Assembly: GCF_004363245.1 (NCBI RefSeq)
Contig: NZ_SNYV01000011.1
Coordinates: forward strand, 124,001-188,000
Length of the DNA stretch: 64,000 nucleotides
Reading direction: 5' to 3'
DNA from: Sphingobacterium yanglingense
GTDB lineage: Bacteria; Bacteroidota; Bacteroidia; Sphingobacteriales; Sphingobacteriaceae
Below are positions 1 to 7,515 of this stretch, one piece after another. The notes under the pieces are model-generated. The model had not been told where the DNA came from, did not search any database, and saw only the letters and a program-made list of their open reading frames with translations. The translations under genes were made by a program, and so were the position numbers. The number at the start of each line of letters is the position of its first letter. The stretch's first letter is position 1.

Positions 1-888
1 GGGGGTGATTTGGATAAGTTCCATTTTAATCCCGCATTTGCGTTGACTTATCGTCTTAATACCTATAGCTCTTGGTTTGGAGGTGCTTCTATAGCACAAC
101 AAGCAACGCATCATTTGCCTATTACGAGTATAAGCATTCCGGTTGATTATGTTATTCATAGTGGCAAGGATAATTCTAGTTCTAGCATGAGAGAACTTTC
201 GACAGGGTACCGATATGCCAAAGGCGCTGTTGAATTTAGTGTCGATGGATATTATAGGTGGTTGTCTGGAGCCAAGGAATTTGATGGGCATATCATTGAT
301 CTCAATGATCGTAAGGATATAAACGGTGGTATTGTGGATGGAAGAGGAGTGACTTATGGTATAGATTTCTTTACTAAAGTATTATTCTTGAGGAATTATT
401 TGTCTGTAAATTATTCCTTTTCCAGGAGCTTTAGGCAGTTTGACGCATTGAATAATGGTTTTTGGTTTCGGTATACCTTTGATCGGCCACATAATCTGAG
501 TATTGTTAATGCCTATAAGCTCTCACCAAGGCTCTCTCTTTCTGCTAGTTATGCATTGAGTAGCGGAAGTAATTACACCCCTGTGTTGGGTATGTATTAT
601 TTTAACGAAACCCTAATAGGAGAGTATGGAACTAAAAATAATGCCCGTATGGATACCTATCACCGCCTTGATTTAGGGCTGGAGTATGGTTTGAAGCAAA
701 CTGCGAAAAGTAAACAAACCCTAGGCTTTTCCGTTATCAATGTTTACAATAGGAGTAATCCTATATTCAAGCACTTCAGTTATGAACGTGGTTACCTGGA
801 GAATGACGGAGCTTTTAAAATGTCACAAAAAGATGGAGCAAGTATTCCGATATTGCCTGCTGTTACCTATACATTAGATTTTTTATGA
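1..888 (+). CDS. TonB-dependent receptor, C-terminal part (partial at window start)
   Basis: The reading frame is open from base 1, so this is the last 295 residues of a larger protein. The visible part has the alternating aromatic and polar pattern of an outer-membrane beta-barrel, with typical late-barrel phrases (FDRPHNLSIV, LSASYALSSG, YHRLDLGLEY) and a C-terminus ending in Leu-Asp-Phe-Leu, as TonB-dependent receptors do. Its stop overlaps the start of a DUF4249 lipoprotein gene by 4 bases (ATGA), which suggests translational coupling. Receptors paired with DUF4249 lipoproteins are common in Bacteroidota. The substrate cannot be told from this fragment. Confidence 0.85.
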   Translation, partial: GGDLDKFHFNPAFALTYRLNTYSSWFGGASIAQQATHHLPITSISIPVDYVIHSGKDNSSSSMRELSTGYRYAKGAVEFSVDGYYRWLSGAKEFDGHIIDLNDRKDINGGIVDGRGVTYGIDFFTKVLFLRNYLSVNYSFSRSFRQFDALNNGFWFRYTFDRPHNLSIVNAYKLSPRLSLSASYALSSGSNYTPVLGMYYFNETLIGEYGTKNNARMDTYHRLDLGLEYGLKQTAKSKQTLGFSVINVYNRSNPIFKHFSYERGYLENDGAFKMSQKDGASIPILPAVTYTLDFL

Positions 889-1718
889 GAAAGGTGTTTT
901 TATTAATTTTAGGTACAGTTGCCCTTAGTTCTTGTATAAAGGAAGTAGAAGAGGAGGTCTTTGCTCCAAAGTTTGTTGTAGAAGGGGTGATCGAAGAGTC
1001 TGGATATCCAGTTGTAAAGCTAACGCATAATATACCGAAAGGATATATCATTAATAAAGAACAATTGGAGAATCTTATTGTGCGATGGGCAACAGTCAAA
1101 GTGTATAGTGATGCCGAAGAAGAGATATTGACTTTGGTACGTGATGATGAGGTGTTTCCTTATTTTTTCTATAAAGGGAGAACGCTAAAAGGTGTGGCGG
1201 GGAGAAAGTATAAATTAGAAGTGAAGTATGGAGATGTGGTGCTTCATTCTGAAACAGAGATTCCCGTTTATAAACCAGAGATAGATAGCGTCGGGTACCG
1301 CTTATTGTCCGAGGATAAAGTACAGGCCGTGGTGTTTGTAAAGAATATCGAAAAGACGGCACATTATCGGTTGTATACCAAATTGGATACACAGCGTAAT
1401 TTTTACACCACAAGTCCTAGAGGGTTTAAAGCTGTCGATAGATCTGAGTCCAGTTACTCCGTTGCATTGATGCGTAATCTCTCCTTGCTGGATACTACAG
1501 CGTATAAATCGAGGTACTACAGTATAGGAAATAAGGTCGATGTGAAAGTTTCTAATGTGTCGGAAATGAGCTACTCCTTATGGACAAACTACACTCAACA
1601 GGGGCTTCAGTTCTCCTTTTTAAATTATTCATCAAATTTCCGTGGTAACATTGAGGGCGATGGAATCGGTATATGGTATGGCGCCAATTCGGCGGTAGTA
1701 AGACGAGTGCTACGATAG
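885..1718 (+). CDS. DUF4249 family lipoprotein
   Basis: 277 residues. A short hydrophobic leader ends in a lipobox-like LSSC (Cys16), so the mature protein is probably lipid-anchored in the periplasm or at the outer membrane. The N-terminal KFVVEGVIEESGYPVVKLTHN and the C-terminal FRGNIEGDGIGIWYGANS match the DUF4249 pattern of beta-strands followed by a conserved glycine-rich end. It overlaps the upstream receptor gene by 4 bases and is the last gene of that unit; a strong hairpin follows 16 bases after the stop. The family's biochemical role is unknown; it is inferred to be a surface partner of the receptor. Confidence 0.8.
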   Translation: MRKVFLLILGTVALSSCIKEVEEEVFAPKFVVEGVIEESGYPVVKLTHNIPKGYIINKEQLENLIVRWATVKVYSDAEEEILTLVRDDEVFPYFFYKGRTLKGVAGRKYKLEVKYGDVVLHSETEIPVYKPEIDSVGYRLLSEDKVQAVVFVKNIEKTAHYRLYTKLDTQRNFYTTSPRGFKAVDRSESSYSVALMRNLSLLDTTAYKSRYYSIGNKVDVKVSNVSEMSYSLWTNYTQQGLQFSFLNYSSNFRGNIEGDGIGIWYGANSAVVRRVLR

Positions 1719-1733
1719 GATAGAGACAAAAAA

Positions 1734-1768
1734 AGTGCCCTCTAGGTTATAGAGGGCACTTTGCTTTT
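1734..1768. terminator. Bidirectional intrinsic terminator
   Basis: A 10-bp perfect stem (1734-1743 with 1751-1760, loop of 7) is flanked by an A-run on the left and a T-rich run on the right. It sits between two convergent genes and can serve both. Confidence 0.85.
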
Positions 1769-1775
1769 AATATTG

Positions 1776-3050
1776 TTATTCAGACGATTTCTTGAACTTT
1801 TTTATTAGATCATTGAAATCATCGATTAGGCTTTGGAATCCTGTGTTGCCAAAAGTATCAAAGCTTACTTTAGAGCCATTACCAAATACCAATAAAGCGT
1901 CAGTATAATACTCATGGAAATCTCCGAAAACATTTTCTCCTGCTTGGAATAACAAAGAAGCAATTTTTTCTTGTTTTTTCGTATTGACAACAATAATCTT
2001 GCTATTCTCGTTTAATGCTTTAGCAAGAGCTGCATTGTACTCTTTTTCGTCGTTTTCAATATGTTTAACACTACTGTTTACTTTTGCAAAGTCAATCTGT
2101 CCTGCCATTGTAATGTCTCTTACAACGATATTAGTGTTGGCTATTAATAAAAGATCTGCTAGGTCGGCCTCGTCATTTGTCAATTTATCAAACGAAATAT
2201 TGTCAAATGTAGAATTTCCTGACGCCGCAATCAAAGCTTGTCCATTTTTAGCGAAAGTAAACTTAACTGTGGCAGCTTTGTTGTCGTTGTTGACTTCAGT
2301 TTGCGCACTGTAAGCGCCGATCGTCATCTTTGCCAGTGCTGATTTTGGGAGATTGTCACCATGGTAGTCGAATGTAGAATTAAGTTCAAGTGCTTTTTTA
2401 CCTCCTATACTCAATGTACCTAGAACCGAGGCTGGAAGTTCGTAGATTCGCTCCACGTCTGTGTTTTGGGGCTCCCAATTTCCATTATTTTCTATATAGT
2501 CATATTCGATATCTTTTTGTGTGAAGGTCTTTCCAGCGTTTTTATAGGTAAAAGCAAGGACAGCATCATTGCTCTTTCCGCCTTTGGTAGAAGGGAAATG
2601 GAACTCTATCTTATCGTTTGATGCTGTTTTGTCCCAAGTGCCTGTCGTGCCATTGTATTTATAGATACCAAAAGCATTACTTAGTTTATAAGTTTCCACT
2701 TTAGAACCTAGACCAACAGCCTCAGACAAAGCTCCGCTAATCGCTGCAATCTTTTTTGTTGAGGTACCTAGTTTAGTTACAGCGGCTAATGTAGTAGACA
2801 ATTCCAATTCAGGAAGATCGAGTTCGCTCAGACTTTCTAGTGCATCAAATGCTGTTTCATTCTGGAGACCATCAACTTGCTTGACCAAGTTTCTTCCCTC
2901 AGATTCAACAAATGCTTTGTTGGCTTCAACGCTTTCTTTGTTGTAAGGTAGTTCGTAGATATCATCCGGTTCTACTTCCGGATAGGATGATTTTTTACAG
3001 GCTGTAAATGTTAACGCACCTGCGGTAAGGATTAATAAAGTTTTTCTCAT
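1776..3050 (-). CDS. Unassigned lipoprotein, 424 aa
   Basis: The leader ends in a lipobox-like FTACKK (Cys18), so this is a probable lipoprotein. The mature part begins with an acidic stretch, then long amphipathic regions rich in Leu, Ser, Lys and Asn, and ends in a lysine-rich tail (FNDLIKKFKKSSE). A hydrophobic, alanine-rich segment near residues 85-115 lies inside the mature protein. No catalytic motif or named domain was recognised. It is a single gene: an A/T-rich promoter region lies upstream with a TACATTTG -7-like element on the minus strand, and the shared terminator lies downstream. Function unknown. Confidence 0.75.
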   Translation of the reverse strand: MRKTLLILTAGALTFTACKKSSYPEVEPDDIYELPYNKESVEANKAFVESEGRNLVKQVDGLQNETAFDALESLSELDLPELELSTTLAAVTKLGTSTKKIAAISGALSEAVGLGSKVETYKLSNAFGIYKYNGTTGTWDKTASNDKIEFHFPSTKGGKSNDAVLAFTYKNAGKTFTQKDIEYDYIENNGNWEPQNTDVERIYELPASVLGTLSIGGKKALELNSTFDYHGDNLPKSALAKMTIGAYSAQTEVNNDNKAATVKFTFAKNGQALIAASGNSTFDNISFDKLTNDEADLADLLLIANTNIVVRDITMAGQIDFAKVNSSVKHIENDEKEYNAALAKALNENSKIIVVNTKKQEKIASLLFQAGENVFGDFHEYYTDALLVFGNGSKVSFDTFGNTGFQSLIDDFNDLIKKFKKSSE

Positions 3051-3073
3051 AATATGAAACTAGTTTGAATTTG

Positions 3074-3081
3074 CAAATGTA
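3074..3081 (-). promoter_or_regulatory. Candidate -7 element (TACATTTG) of the lipoprotein gene
   Basis: On the minus strand the sequence reads TACATTTG and fits the Bacteroidota TAnnTTTG -7 consensus, 23 bases upstream of the start codon. No clear TTTG -33 element is seen at the expected distance. Confidence 0.35.
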
Positions 3082-3186
3082 CAAAAAAAAGTGTATAATA
3101 ATATAACTCGTTTTTTCTAAAGGAAATGGATTACGAATAGCACGTAATAAGTAATTATAGGAACATAAATAGTAAATAAGTTGTGG

Positions 3187-3194
3187 TAGTTTTG
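3187..3194 (+). promoter_or_regulatory. Candidate -7 element (TAGTTTTG) of the deaminase/cat unit
   Basis: TAGTTTTG fits TAnnTTTG and lies 26 bases before the deaminase start codon. The -33 element is not obvious. Confidence 0.4.
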
Positions 3195-3220
3195 TGTTCT
3201 TATTTTGATATAAAATAGAC

Positions 3221-3610
3221 ATGGATATAAAGGGAATAGCTGCACAGTTAGCGCGTCCAGTAGCGCTTAATGATTATATCGAGTATGGTAGCGTAGGGGC
3301 AGCTTTGGAAACAATAGTTGGAAATATTTATACTGGTATCAGTATCGATACCGCCTGTTCTCTTGGACACTGTGCCGAGCATGGAGCTATTGCCGAGATG
3401 TTAAAACATGGAGAATACCAGGTTAAAAGCATAGTAGCTGTTGATCGTTTAGGTAATGCGGTTCCTCCGTGTGGACGTTGTCGCGAGTTAATCGGACAAT
3501 TGTCTTCCAAAAATAGAAACACGATTATCGAAGTGACTAATGGAGTCTTTAAGACGCTGGAGGAATTAACTCCTTTTGATTGGAAGGCCAGTGACGGAAG
3601 AGTTTGGTAG
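3221..3610 (+). CDS. Cytidine deaminase-family enzyme (cytidine or blasticidin-S deaminase-like)
   Basis: 129 residues, the usual size for homotetrameric cytidine deaminases. It has both zinc-site motifs: HCAEHGA (Cys and catalytic Glu, near residues 48-52) and PCGRCRE (two Cys, near 87-92). The end of the protein (LEELTPFDW) matches the place where cytidine and blasticidin-S deaminases have a conserved L-x-P-x-x-W/F. The reaction would be hydrolytic deamination of a cytosine nucleoside or nucleoside antibiotic. The next gene, a chloramphenicol acetyltransferase, starts 17 bases after the stop, so the two probably form an operon. Pairing with an antibiotic-modifying enzyme leaves a resistance role open, but pyrimidine salvage is equally possible. 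Confidence 0.8.
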   Translation: MDIKGIAAQLARPVALNDYIEYGSVGAALETIVGNIYTGISIDTACSLGHCAEHGAIAEMLKHGEYQVKSIVAVDRLGNAVPPCGRCRELIGQLSSKNRNTIIEVTNGVFKTLEELTPFDWKASDGRVW

Positions 3611-3626
3611 TATTATTATAAAGAAA

Positions 3627-4271
3627 ATGAATTACAAGAAAGTCGATATCGAAGATTGGAAGAGAAAAGAACATTTTATCGTTTATCGCGGTGCTGTGAA
3701 ATGTGGTTTTAGTCTGACTGTCAAGATAGAAATAACACAAGTGCTCTCCTTTATTAAGGAGAAAGGATGTAAATTTTATCCAACGATGATCTATTTGTTG
3801 TCTAAAGCTGTAAATAAACATCAAGAGTTTAGAATGGCCATGAAGGACAAGGAGTTGATTATTTGGGATGAAGTGCATCCTATCTATACCGTACTGCATA
3901 CAGAGTCAGAAGCATTTTCCGCATTGAGCACACCTTATACTGTTGATTTTAATAGATTCCTAGACGATTACGCGGAAACTGCTGAAAAGTATAAAGGGGA
4001 TTTAAGGTTTTCTCCAGAGGCACCTCCAGAAAATCATTTTAATGTCTCGGCATTACCTTGGATAGATTTTGATGGGTTCAATCTTAACATCGCGGACTTT
4101 ACCGACTATTTTGCGCCAAGTTTTACTATGGGAAAGTATAAAAAAGTAGGAGATGAAATATTACTTCCATTGGCTATACAGGTGCATCATGCGGTATGTG
4201 ATGGACTGCATGTCGCAAAATTCATTCAGTCTTTGCAAGGCTACTGTGATGATATCCCTAATCTATCTTAG
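3627..4271 (+). CDS. Type A chloramphenicol acetyltransferase (CatA family)
   Basis: 214 residues from the ATG at 3627, matching the family length of about 215; an upstream in-frame start at 3576 would overlap the deaminase gene and is unlikely. The catalytic histidine motif HHAVCDGLH is at about residues 185-193. Other typical CAT segments are the N-terminal DWKRKEHF, LPWIDFDGFN and SFTMGKY. The expected reaction is acetyl-CoA-dependent O-acetylation of chloramphenicol in the cytoplasm. Chromosomal type A CATs occur in Bacteroidota, so this could be intrinsic. No mobile-element signs flank it. The gene ends at a clear intrinsic terminator. Confidence 0.9.
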   Translation: MNYKKVDIEDWKRKEHFIVYRGAVKCGFSLTVKIEITQVLSFIKEKGCKFYPTMIYLLSKAVNKHQEFRMAMKDKELIIWDEVHPIYTVLHTESEAFSALSTPYTVDFNRFLDDYAETAEKYKGDLRFSPEAPPENHFNVSALPWIDFDGFNLNIADFTDYFAPSFTMGKYKKVGDEILLPLAIQVHHAVCDGLHVAKFIQSLQGYCDDIPNLS

Positions 4272-4299
4272 TAGACTGTAATCCGTACTCTTTCCTATT

Positions 4300-4338
4300 A
4301 AAGTGTATTCCTGCATAAAGGGAATACACTTTTTGTTT
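4300..4338 (+). terminator. Intrinsic terminator after cat
   Basis: A 12-bp stem (4300-4311 with 4321-4332) is followed by TTTGTTT, starting 28 bases after the cat stop codon. Confidence 0.85.
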
Positions 4339-4564
4339 ATAGACCATTTATTTTGAGTGGACCGGGTTATTGAAGCTTATTGTAGGCCAGCGTGGTACGG
4401 GGAGGCTAAGAACGCGGATGAAAAAGAATAAGTAAATAATAGTTAAAAAAAATCATAAAAAGCAAAAACAATATCAACGTATGGTTGTTATGTTATTGTA
4501 GTTAGTATATCTACTGGTATTAACTATGAAAAACAATAAAACTGAGATTTAATTTAATTTTTTA

Positions 4565-4717
4565 GAGTGAGGTTGGGATGCACAGAACATATTGCGGTAG
4601 TATGTACAGTGTGTCTCCGGCTAAGGAATACACTACCAGAATAGGTACACTATTCTAAAACTCAACTTGGGGAGGTATAGAAGTCGCTTTCGTTACGATA
4701 GCGGCTTCTGCCATTTT
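4565..4717 (+). ncRNA. Candidate small structured RNA with its own terminator (unidentified)
   Basis: This lies in a 500-base gap between cat and the AraC regulator. An outer pairing (4570-4575 with 4663-4668, one G-U) encloses two hairpins: 4608-4614 with 4628-4634 (loop CTCCGGCTAAGGA, one G-U) and a perfect 7-bp hairpin 4638-4644 with 4650-4656. Twelve bases later comes a 9-bp terminator-like stem (4680-4688 with 4700-4708, one G-U) followed by a weak T-run. There is no convincing reading frame. It does not match the apical motifs I know for SRP RNA or tmRNA; a 6S-type RNA was considered but cannot be shown. The direction is inferred from the terminator. Confidence 0.4.
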
Positions 4718-4771
4718 ATATGCTTTGTCCCTTGTAAAGCATTTTTCCAGCTAATATTTATTGTATAGACC

Positions 4772-5566
4772 TTAACTAATGCTTTTTTTACTTTTAGGCT
4801 TGCACTGCATGATAGTTTGATAAGAAGCCGTAAATGCAGATAAGCTTTTGTAGCCCACCATCAAAGCGATCTGACTGAGTGTATATTGTTGGGTATCTAT
4901 TAATTCTATACTTTTTAATATCCGGATTAGTTGCGTGTACTTCTGAACCGTTATCCCAGTTTCCTGCTTAAATATACGTTGTAAGCTACGGACAGACATT
5001 GCTGCAAGCTCTGCAAGAATAGAGACATCAAAGTTGTATTTATAGTTTGTATTGATGTAATCACAGACCGGAGTCAGTCTTTGGTCTATAGGAATGGGGA
5101 TTTGCAAAAACTCGTTTTCTTCACAAAAGTAGGGAAGACTATAGCACATCGCATTTAGAAAGGAGGTATGCTCTTCATCTTCTTGTAGTCGTTGATTCCA
5201 TTTTGCCGCATAACGAAGCATTTCCTTTAATACTGCTGGCGCTTTAAAAACATGTATCTCTCCATAGAATGGATTTTCAGGTACTGTTTTGAATAATATA
5301 AGCATAAGATTTACCGTTTTGGCATTTGATGTCGTACGATGTTCTCTAGCTGATGGGATCCATATGACGTGATTTTGGGGGACGAGATAGATTTGAGTGC
5401 CGATATGGAAATATTGATATCCCTCTTCCACATAAGTGAGTTGGTAGCGTATGTGGGTATGCTCGTATTTATCATGTTCCCAATTGTTTTCGTACCAAAT
5501 ATAAGCATCGGCCGGTATGGCATCCACCCCTAAGTTCTTCCAATTCGCTATAATTTCGTTATCCAT
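4772..5566 (-). CDS. AraC-family transcriptional regulator (NimR-like, cupin plus HTH)
   Basis: 264 residues from the ATG at 5566; longer frames run into the divergent exporter gene and are rejected. The N-terminal half is a cupin-type sensor (YEHTHIRYQLTYVEEGYQYFHIG, then VPQNHVIWIPSAREHR). The C-terminal half, from about residue 165, has two helix-turn-helix motifs (DVSILAELAAMSVRSLQRIFKQ and LSQIALMVGYKSLSAFTASYQ). It is divergent from a CynX/NimT-family exporter with 85 bases between starts, the arrangement of E. coli nimR and nimT. It is inferred to control that exporter. In the gap, a 9-bp inverted repeat carries both -7-like elements. Confidence 0.88.
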   Translation of the reverse strand: MDNEIIANWKNLGVDAIPADAYIWYENNWEHDKYEHTHIRYQLTYVEEGYQYFHIGTQIYLVPQNHVIWIPSAREHRTTSNAKTVNLMLILFKTVPENPFYGEIHVFKAPAVLKEMLRYAAKWNQRLQEDEEHTSFLNAMCYSLPYFCEENEFLQIPIPIDQRLTPVCDYINTNYKYNFDVSILAELAAMSVRSLQRIFKQETGITVQKYTQLIRILKSIELIDTQQYTLSQIALMVGYKSLSAFTASYQTIMQCKPKSKKSIS

Positions 5567-5591
5567 GTTGGCGTTTTGTATGTACTTTTTG

Positions 5592-5625
5592 GCAAAGTTA
5601 ATAAAAATGCCATGACTAACTTTGC
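5592..5625. promoter_or_regulatory. Inverted repeat forming two divergent -7 elements between araC-type gene and exporter
   Basis: GCAAAGTTA (5592-5600) and TAACTTTGC (5617-5625) are a perfect 9-bp inverted repeat with a 16-base spacer. Each arm contains TAACTTTG, a good TAnnTTTG -7 element, one reading towards each divergent gene. The site could therefore be two promoters, a regulator site, or both. Confidence 0.5.
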
Positions 5626-5651
5626 TTTTGTAATCCGAACAATATCGTCGG

Positions 5652-6866
5652 ATGTCTAAAGTTAGTATAGAAATGAAAAATAAAGTAAGTCTGCTATTAC
5701 TTAGTATAGCCGTGATTATATTCGTAGGAGGAGGTTTGCGTGCCCCAATAACCGCTGTTAGCCCCGTGTTAAGTGAGATAATAGAGGTTTTGCAACTCAG
5801 TAATCTGCAAGGGAGTTTGTTGACGTCAATTCCCCTAATTGTATTTGCCACCTGTTCCGTACTCGTCAGTAAGCTGGCCGTTCGAGTCAATATACATTAC
5901 AGTTTGATCTATTCCCTCATTTTCTTAATTATTGGCCTCTACTTGCGCGTTTACGGTAATGTGCCTATGCTTTTTATCGGATCATTTTTTATCGGATTAG
6001 GAATCTGTATCGGCAATGTTACTACACCCGCGTACATCAAGAATCTTTTCCCTCAAAAAATAGGGATAATGACTGGAGTATTTTCTGTAGCGATGAATCT
6101 GACTGCCGCAACCGCCTCTGGCCTAAGTATCGCGATCGGAACGTGGAGCGGAATGGGGTGGAGAGGCTCTTTGGGAATATGGATATTTTGGGCCCTACTA
6201 GCGTTGCTAGCTGTTGGGGTGGAAACTTTCTTTGGAAAAAAAGAAACATCGACAAATAATAGCACTAAGAAGACGCAACAAACATCATTTAATGTCTTTC
6301 GCTCTAAACAAGCCTGGTATATCAGTATTTTCATGGGAATACAGTCTCTTGTTTACTATTGCCTGGTCGCCTTATTGCCTATTGTTTTGATTGACTATGG
6401 TATGGCTAAAGAGGAGACTGGCGTTGTTCTTTTGATTATCCAATTGGCTATGCTGCCTGTTTTATTTATCAGTCCAGTGATTGCGACCAGATTGAAGGAC
6501 CAACAATGGATGATTTATGGAGTAGGGATATTGATGTTTATTGGCATCGCTATGTTAGTGCTGCTGAAAACTCAATTTATTTATTTAGCCTCTGTTATAA
6601 TAGGTGTCTCCAGTGGTTTAGCATTCAGTCTTTCCATACTGTTCTTTTCCCTCAAGAGTAAGACCATGGATGGTACCCTTAAGATTTCTGGCAAAGCCCA
6701 GTCGGTAGGCTATCTTATTGCGGCTTTTGGGCCACCTATCTTTGGTATGATACACGATTGGGATAGCTCTTGGCAAAGCTCTTTTTACTTCTTGTTACTG
6801 ATGATTGTCATTATGGTTGTATTTGGAAGGAAAGCCGCCAAGCCTCGTTTTATTGAAGAACACTAG
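5652..6866 (+). CDS. MFS exporter of the CynX/NimT family
   Basis: 404 residues with about 12 membrane segments. The N-terminal GGGLRAPITAVSPVLSEI and the GLGICIGNVTTPAYIKNLFP segment in helix 4 are typical of the cyanate/2-nitroimidazole (CynX/NimT) MFS family. A central charged loop near residues 195-215 (KKETSTNNSTKKTQQ) separates the two halves. An alternative start at 5673 (MKNKVS) is possible. It is divergent from an AraC regulator as in nimR-nimT, so export of a small toxic compound is the likely role; the substrate is not known. Its stop overlaps the stop of the convergent DinB-like gene by 4 bases. Confidence 0.85.
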   Translation: MSKVSIEMKNKVSLLLLSIAVIIFVGGGLRAPITAVSPVLSEIIEVLQLSNLQGSLLTSIPLIVFATCSVLVSKLAVRVNIHYSLIYSLIFLIIGLYLRVYGNVPMLFIGSFFIGLGICIGNVTTPAYIKNLFPQKIGIMTGVFSVAMNLTAATASGLSIAIGTWSGMGWRGSLGIWIFWALLALLAVGVETFFGKKETSTNNSTKKTQQTSFNVFRSKQAWYISIFMGIQSLVYYCLVALLPIVLIDYGMAKEETGVVLLIIQLAMLPVLFISPVIATRLKDQQWMIYGVGILMFIGIAMLVLLKTQFIYLASVIIGVSSGLAFSLSILFFSLKSKTMDGTLKISGKAQSVGYLIAAFGPPIFGMIHDWDSSWQSSFYFLLLMIVIMVVFGRKAAKPRFIEEH

Positions 6867-7432
6867 GTGTTCTTATCCAAATAACCTTGAGAAAAGTGAG
6901 TTTCAGAGTTTGGGTTGTCGAATTTATCGCGATTGTATTCTTGGGATTTGTTCTTAGCGATAGTCAGTGACTGCCAGTCCTGATTACGGATTAGTTTCCC
7001 AATGAATACAATCTGCCCGATATGATAGGGATAATGGCTTAATTGACGATATATCGCTTCAGCTATGGTATGCTCTTGATTCCTAATTTTGACAGATTGC
7101 TCAATATTTGTTGTATCGATACCTTTCAAGGTCTGAAATAATACCTCCCAGGCCTTGTTCCATTCCGTGATCAGTGCTATCTTTTCGTATGTCCCGTCTG
7201 CGAATTCTTCGTCCCGATTGCGCCAGGATTTCTCCCCATCTTCTGTGAAAAAATCAGTAAAACGGGATAGAAGATTACCTGTTAGGTGTCGCATAAGCAT
7301 GGCTACAGAATTGCTTTCGGTACTTATTTTGAGATTGAGCTCTTCTTCTGAGAGGCATGAGATTGCTTTTTCAGCAATCATACGATAGTATTCAAATTGT
7401 TTCGTTATTCCCTGTAATTCTTTTATAGTCAT
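6863..7432 (-). CDS. DinB-like protein (DUF1572 family)
   Basis: 189 residues from the internal ATG at 7432; a longer start at 7471 adds a poorly conserved lysine/asparagine-rich leader. It has a four-helix-bundle pattern and conserved histidines in MLMRHLTGN (about residue 50) and QLSHYPYHIGQIVFIGK (about 130), the usual metal-site positions in DinB-type proteins. The family includes thiol-dependent transferases, but most members have no known reaction. It is convergent with the CynX/NimT gene and may be monocistronic. Confidence 0.8.
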   Translation of the reverse strand: MTIKELQGITKQFEYYRMIAEKAISCLSEEELNLKISTESNSVAMLMRHLTGNLLSRFTDFFTEDGEKSWRNRDEEFADGTYEKIALITEWNKAWEVLFQTLKGIDTTNIEQSVKIRNQEHTIAEAIYRQLSHYPYHIGQIVFIGKLIRNQDWQSLTIAKNKSQEYNRDKFDNPNSETHFSQGYLDKNT

Positions 7433-7515
7433 AGCGTTATTTTTTATTTGAAGTTTTGTGTTCTTTAGCAATGTAATTCCTATTGATAGATGAGCTTCCG
7501 ATTAGTGCCGTATTA

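Noticed and set aside
4565..4717. 6S RNA, SRP RNA or tmRNA
   Set aside because: Known apical and pairing signatures of SRP RNA and tmRNA are absent. A 6S-type fold was considered, but there is no clear match that can be shown by eye.
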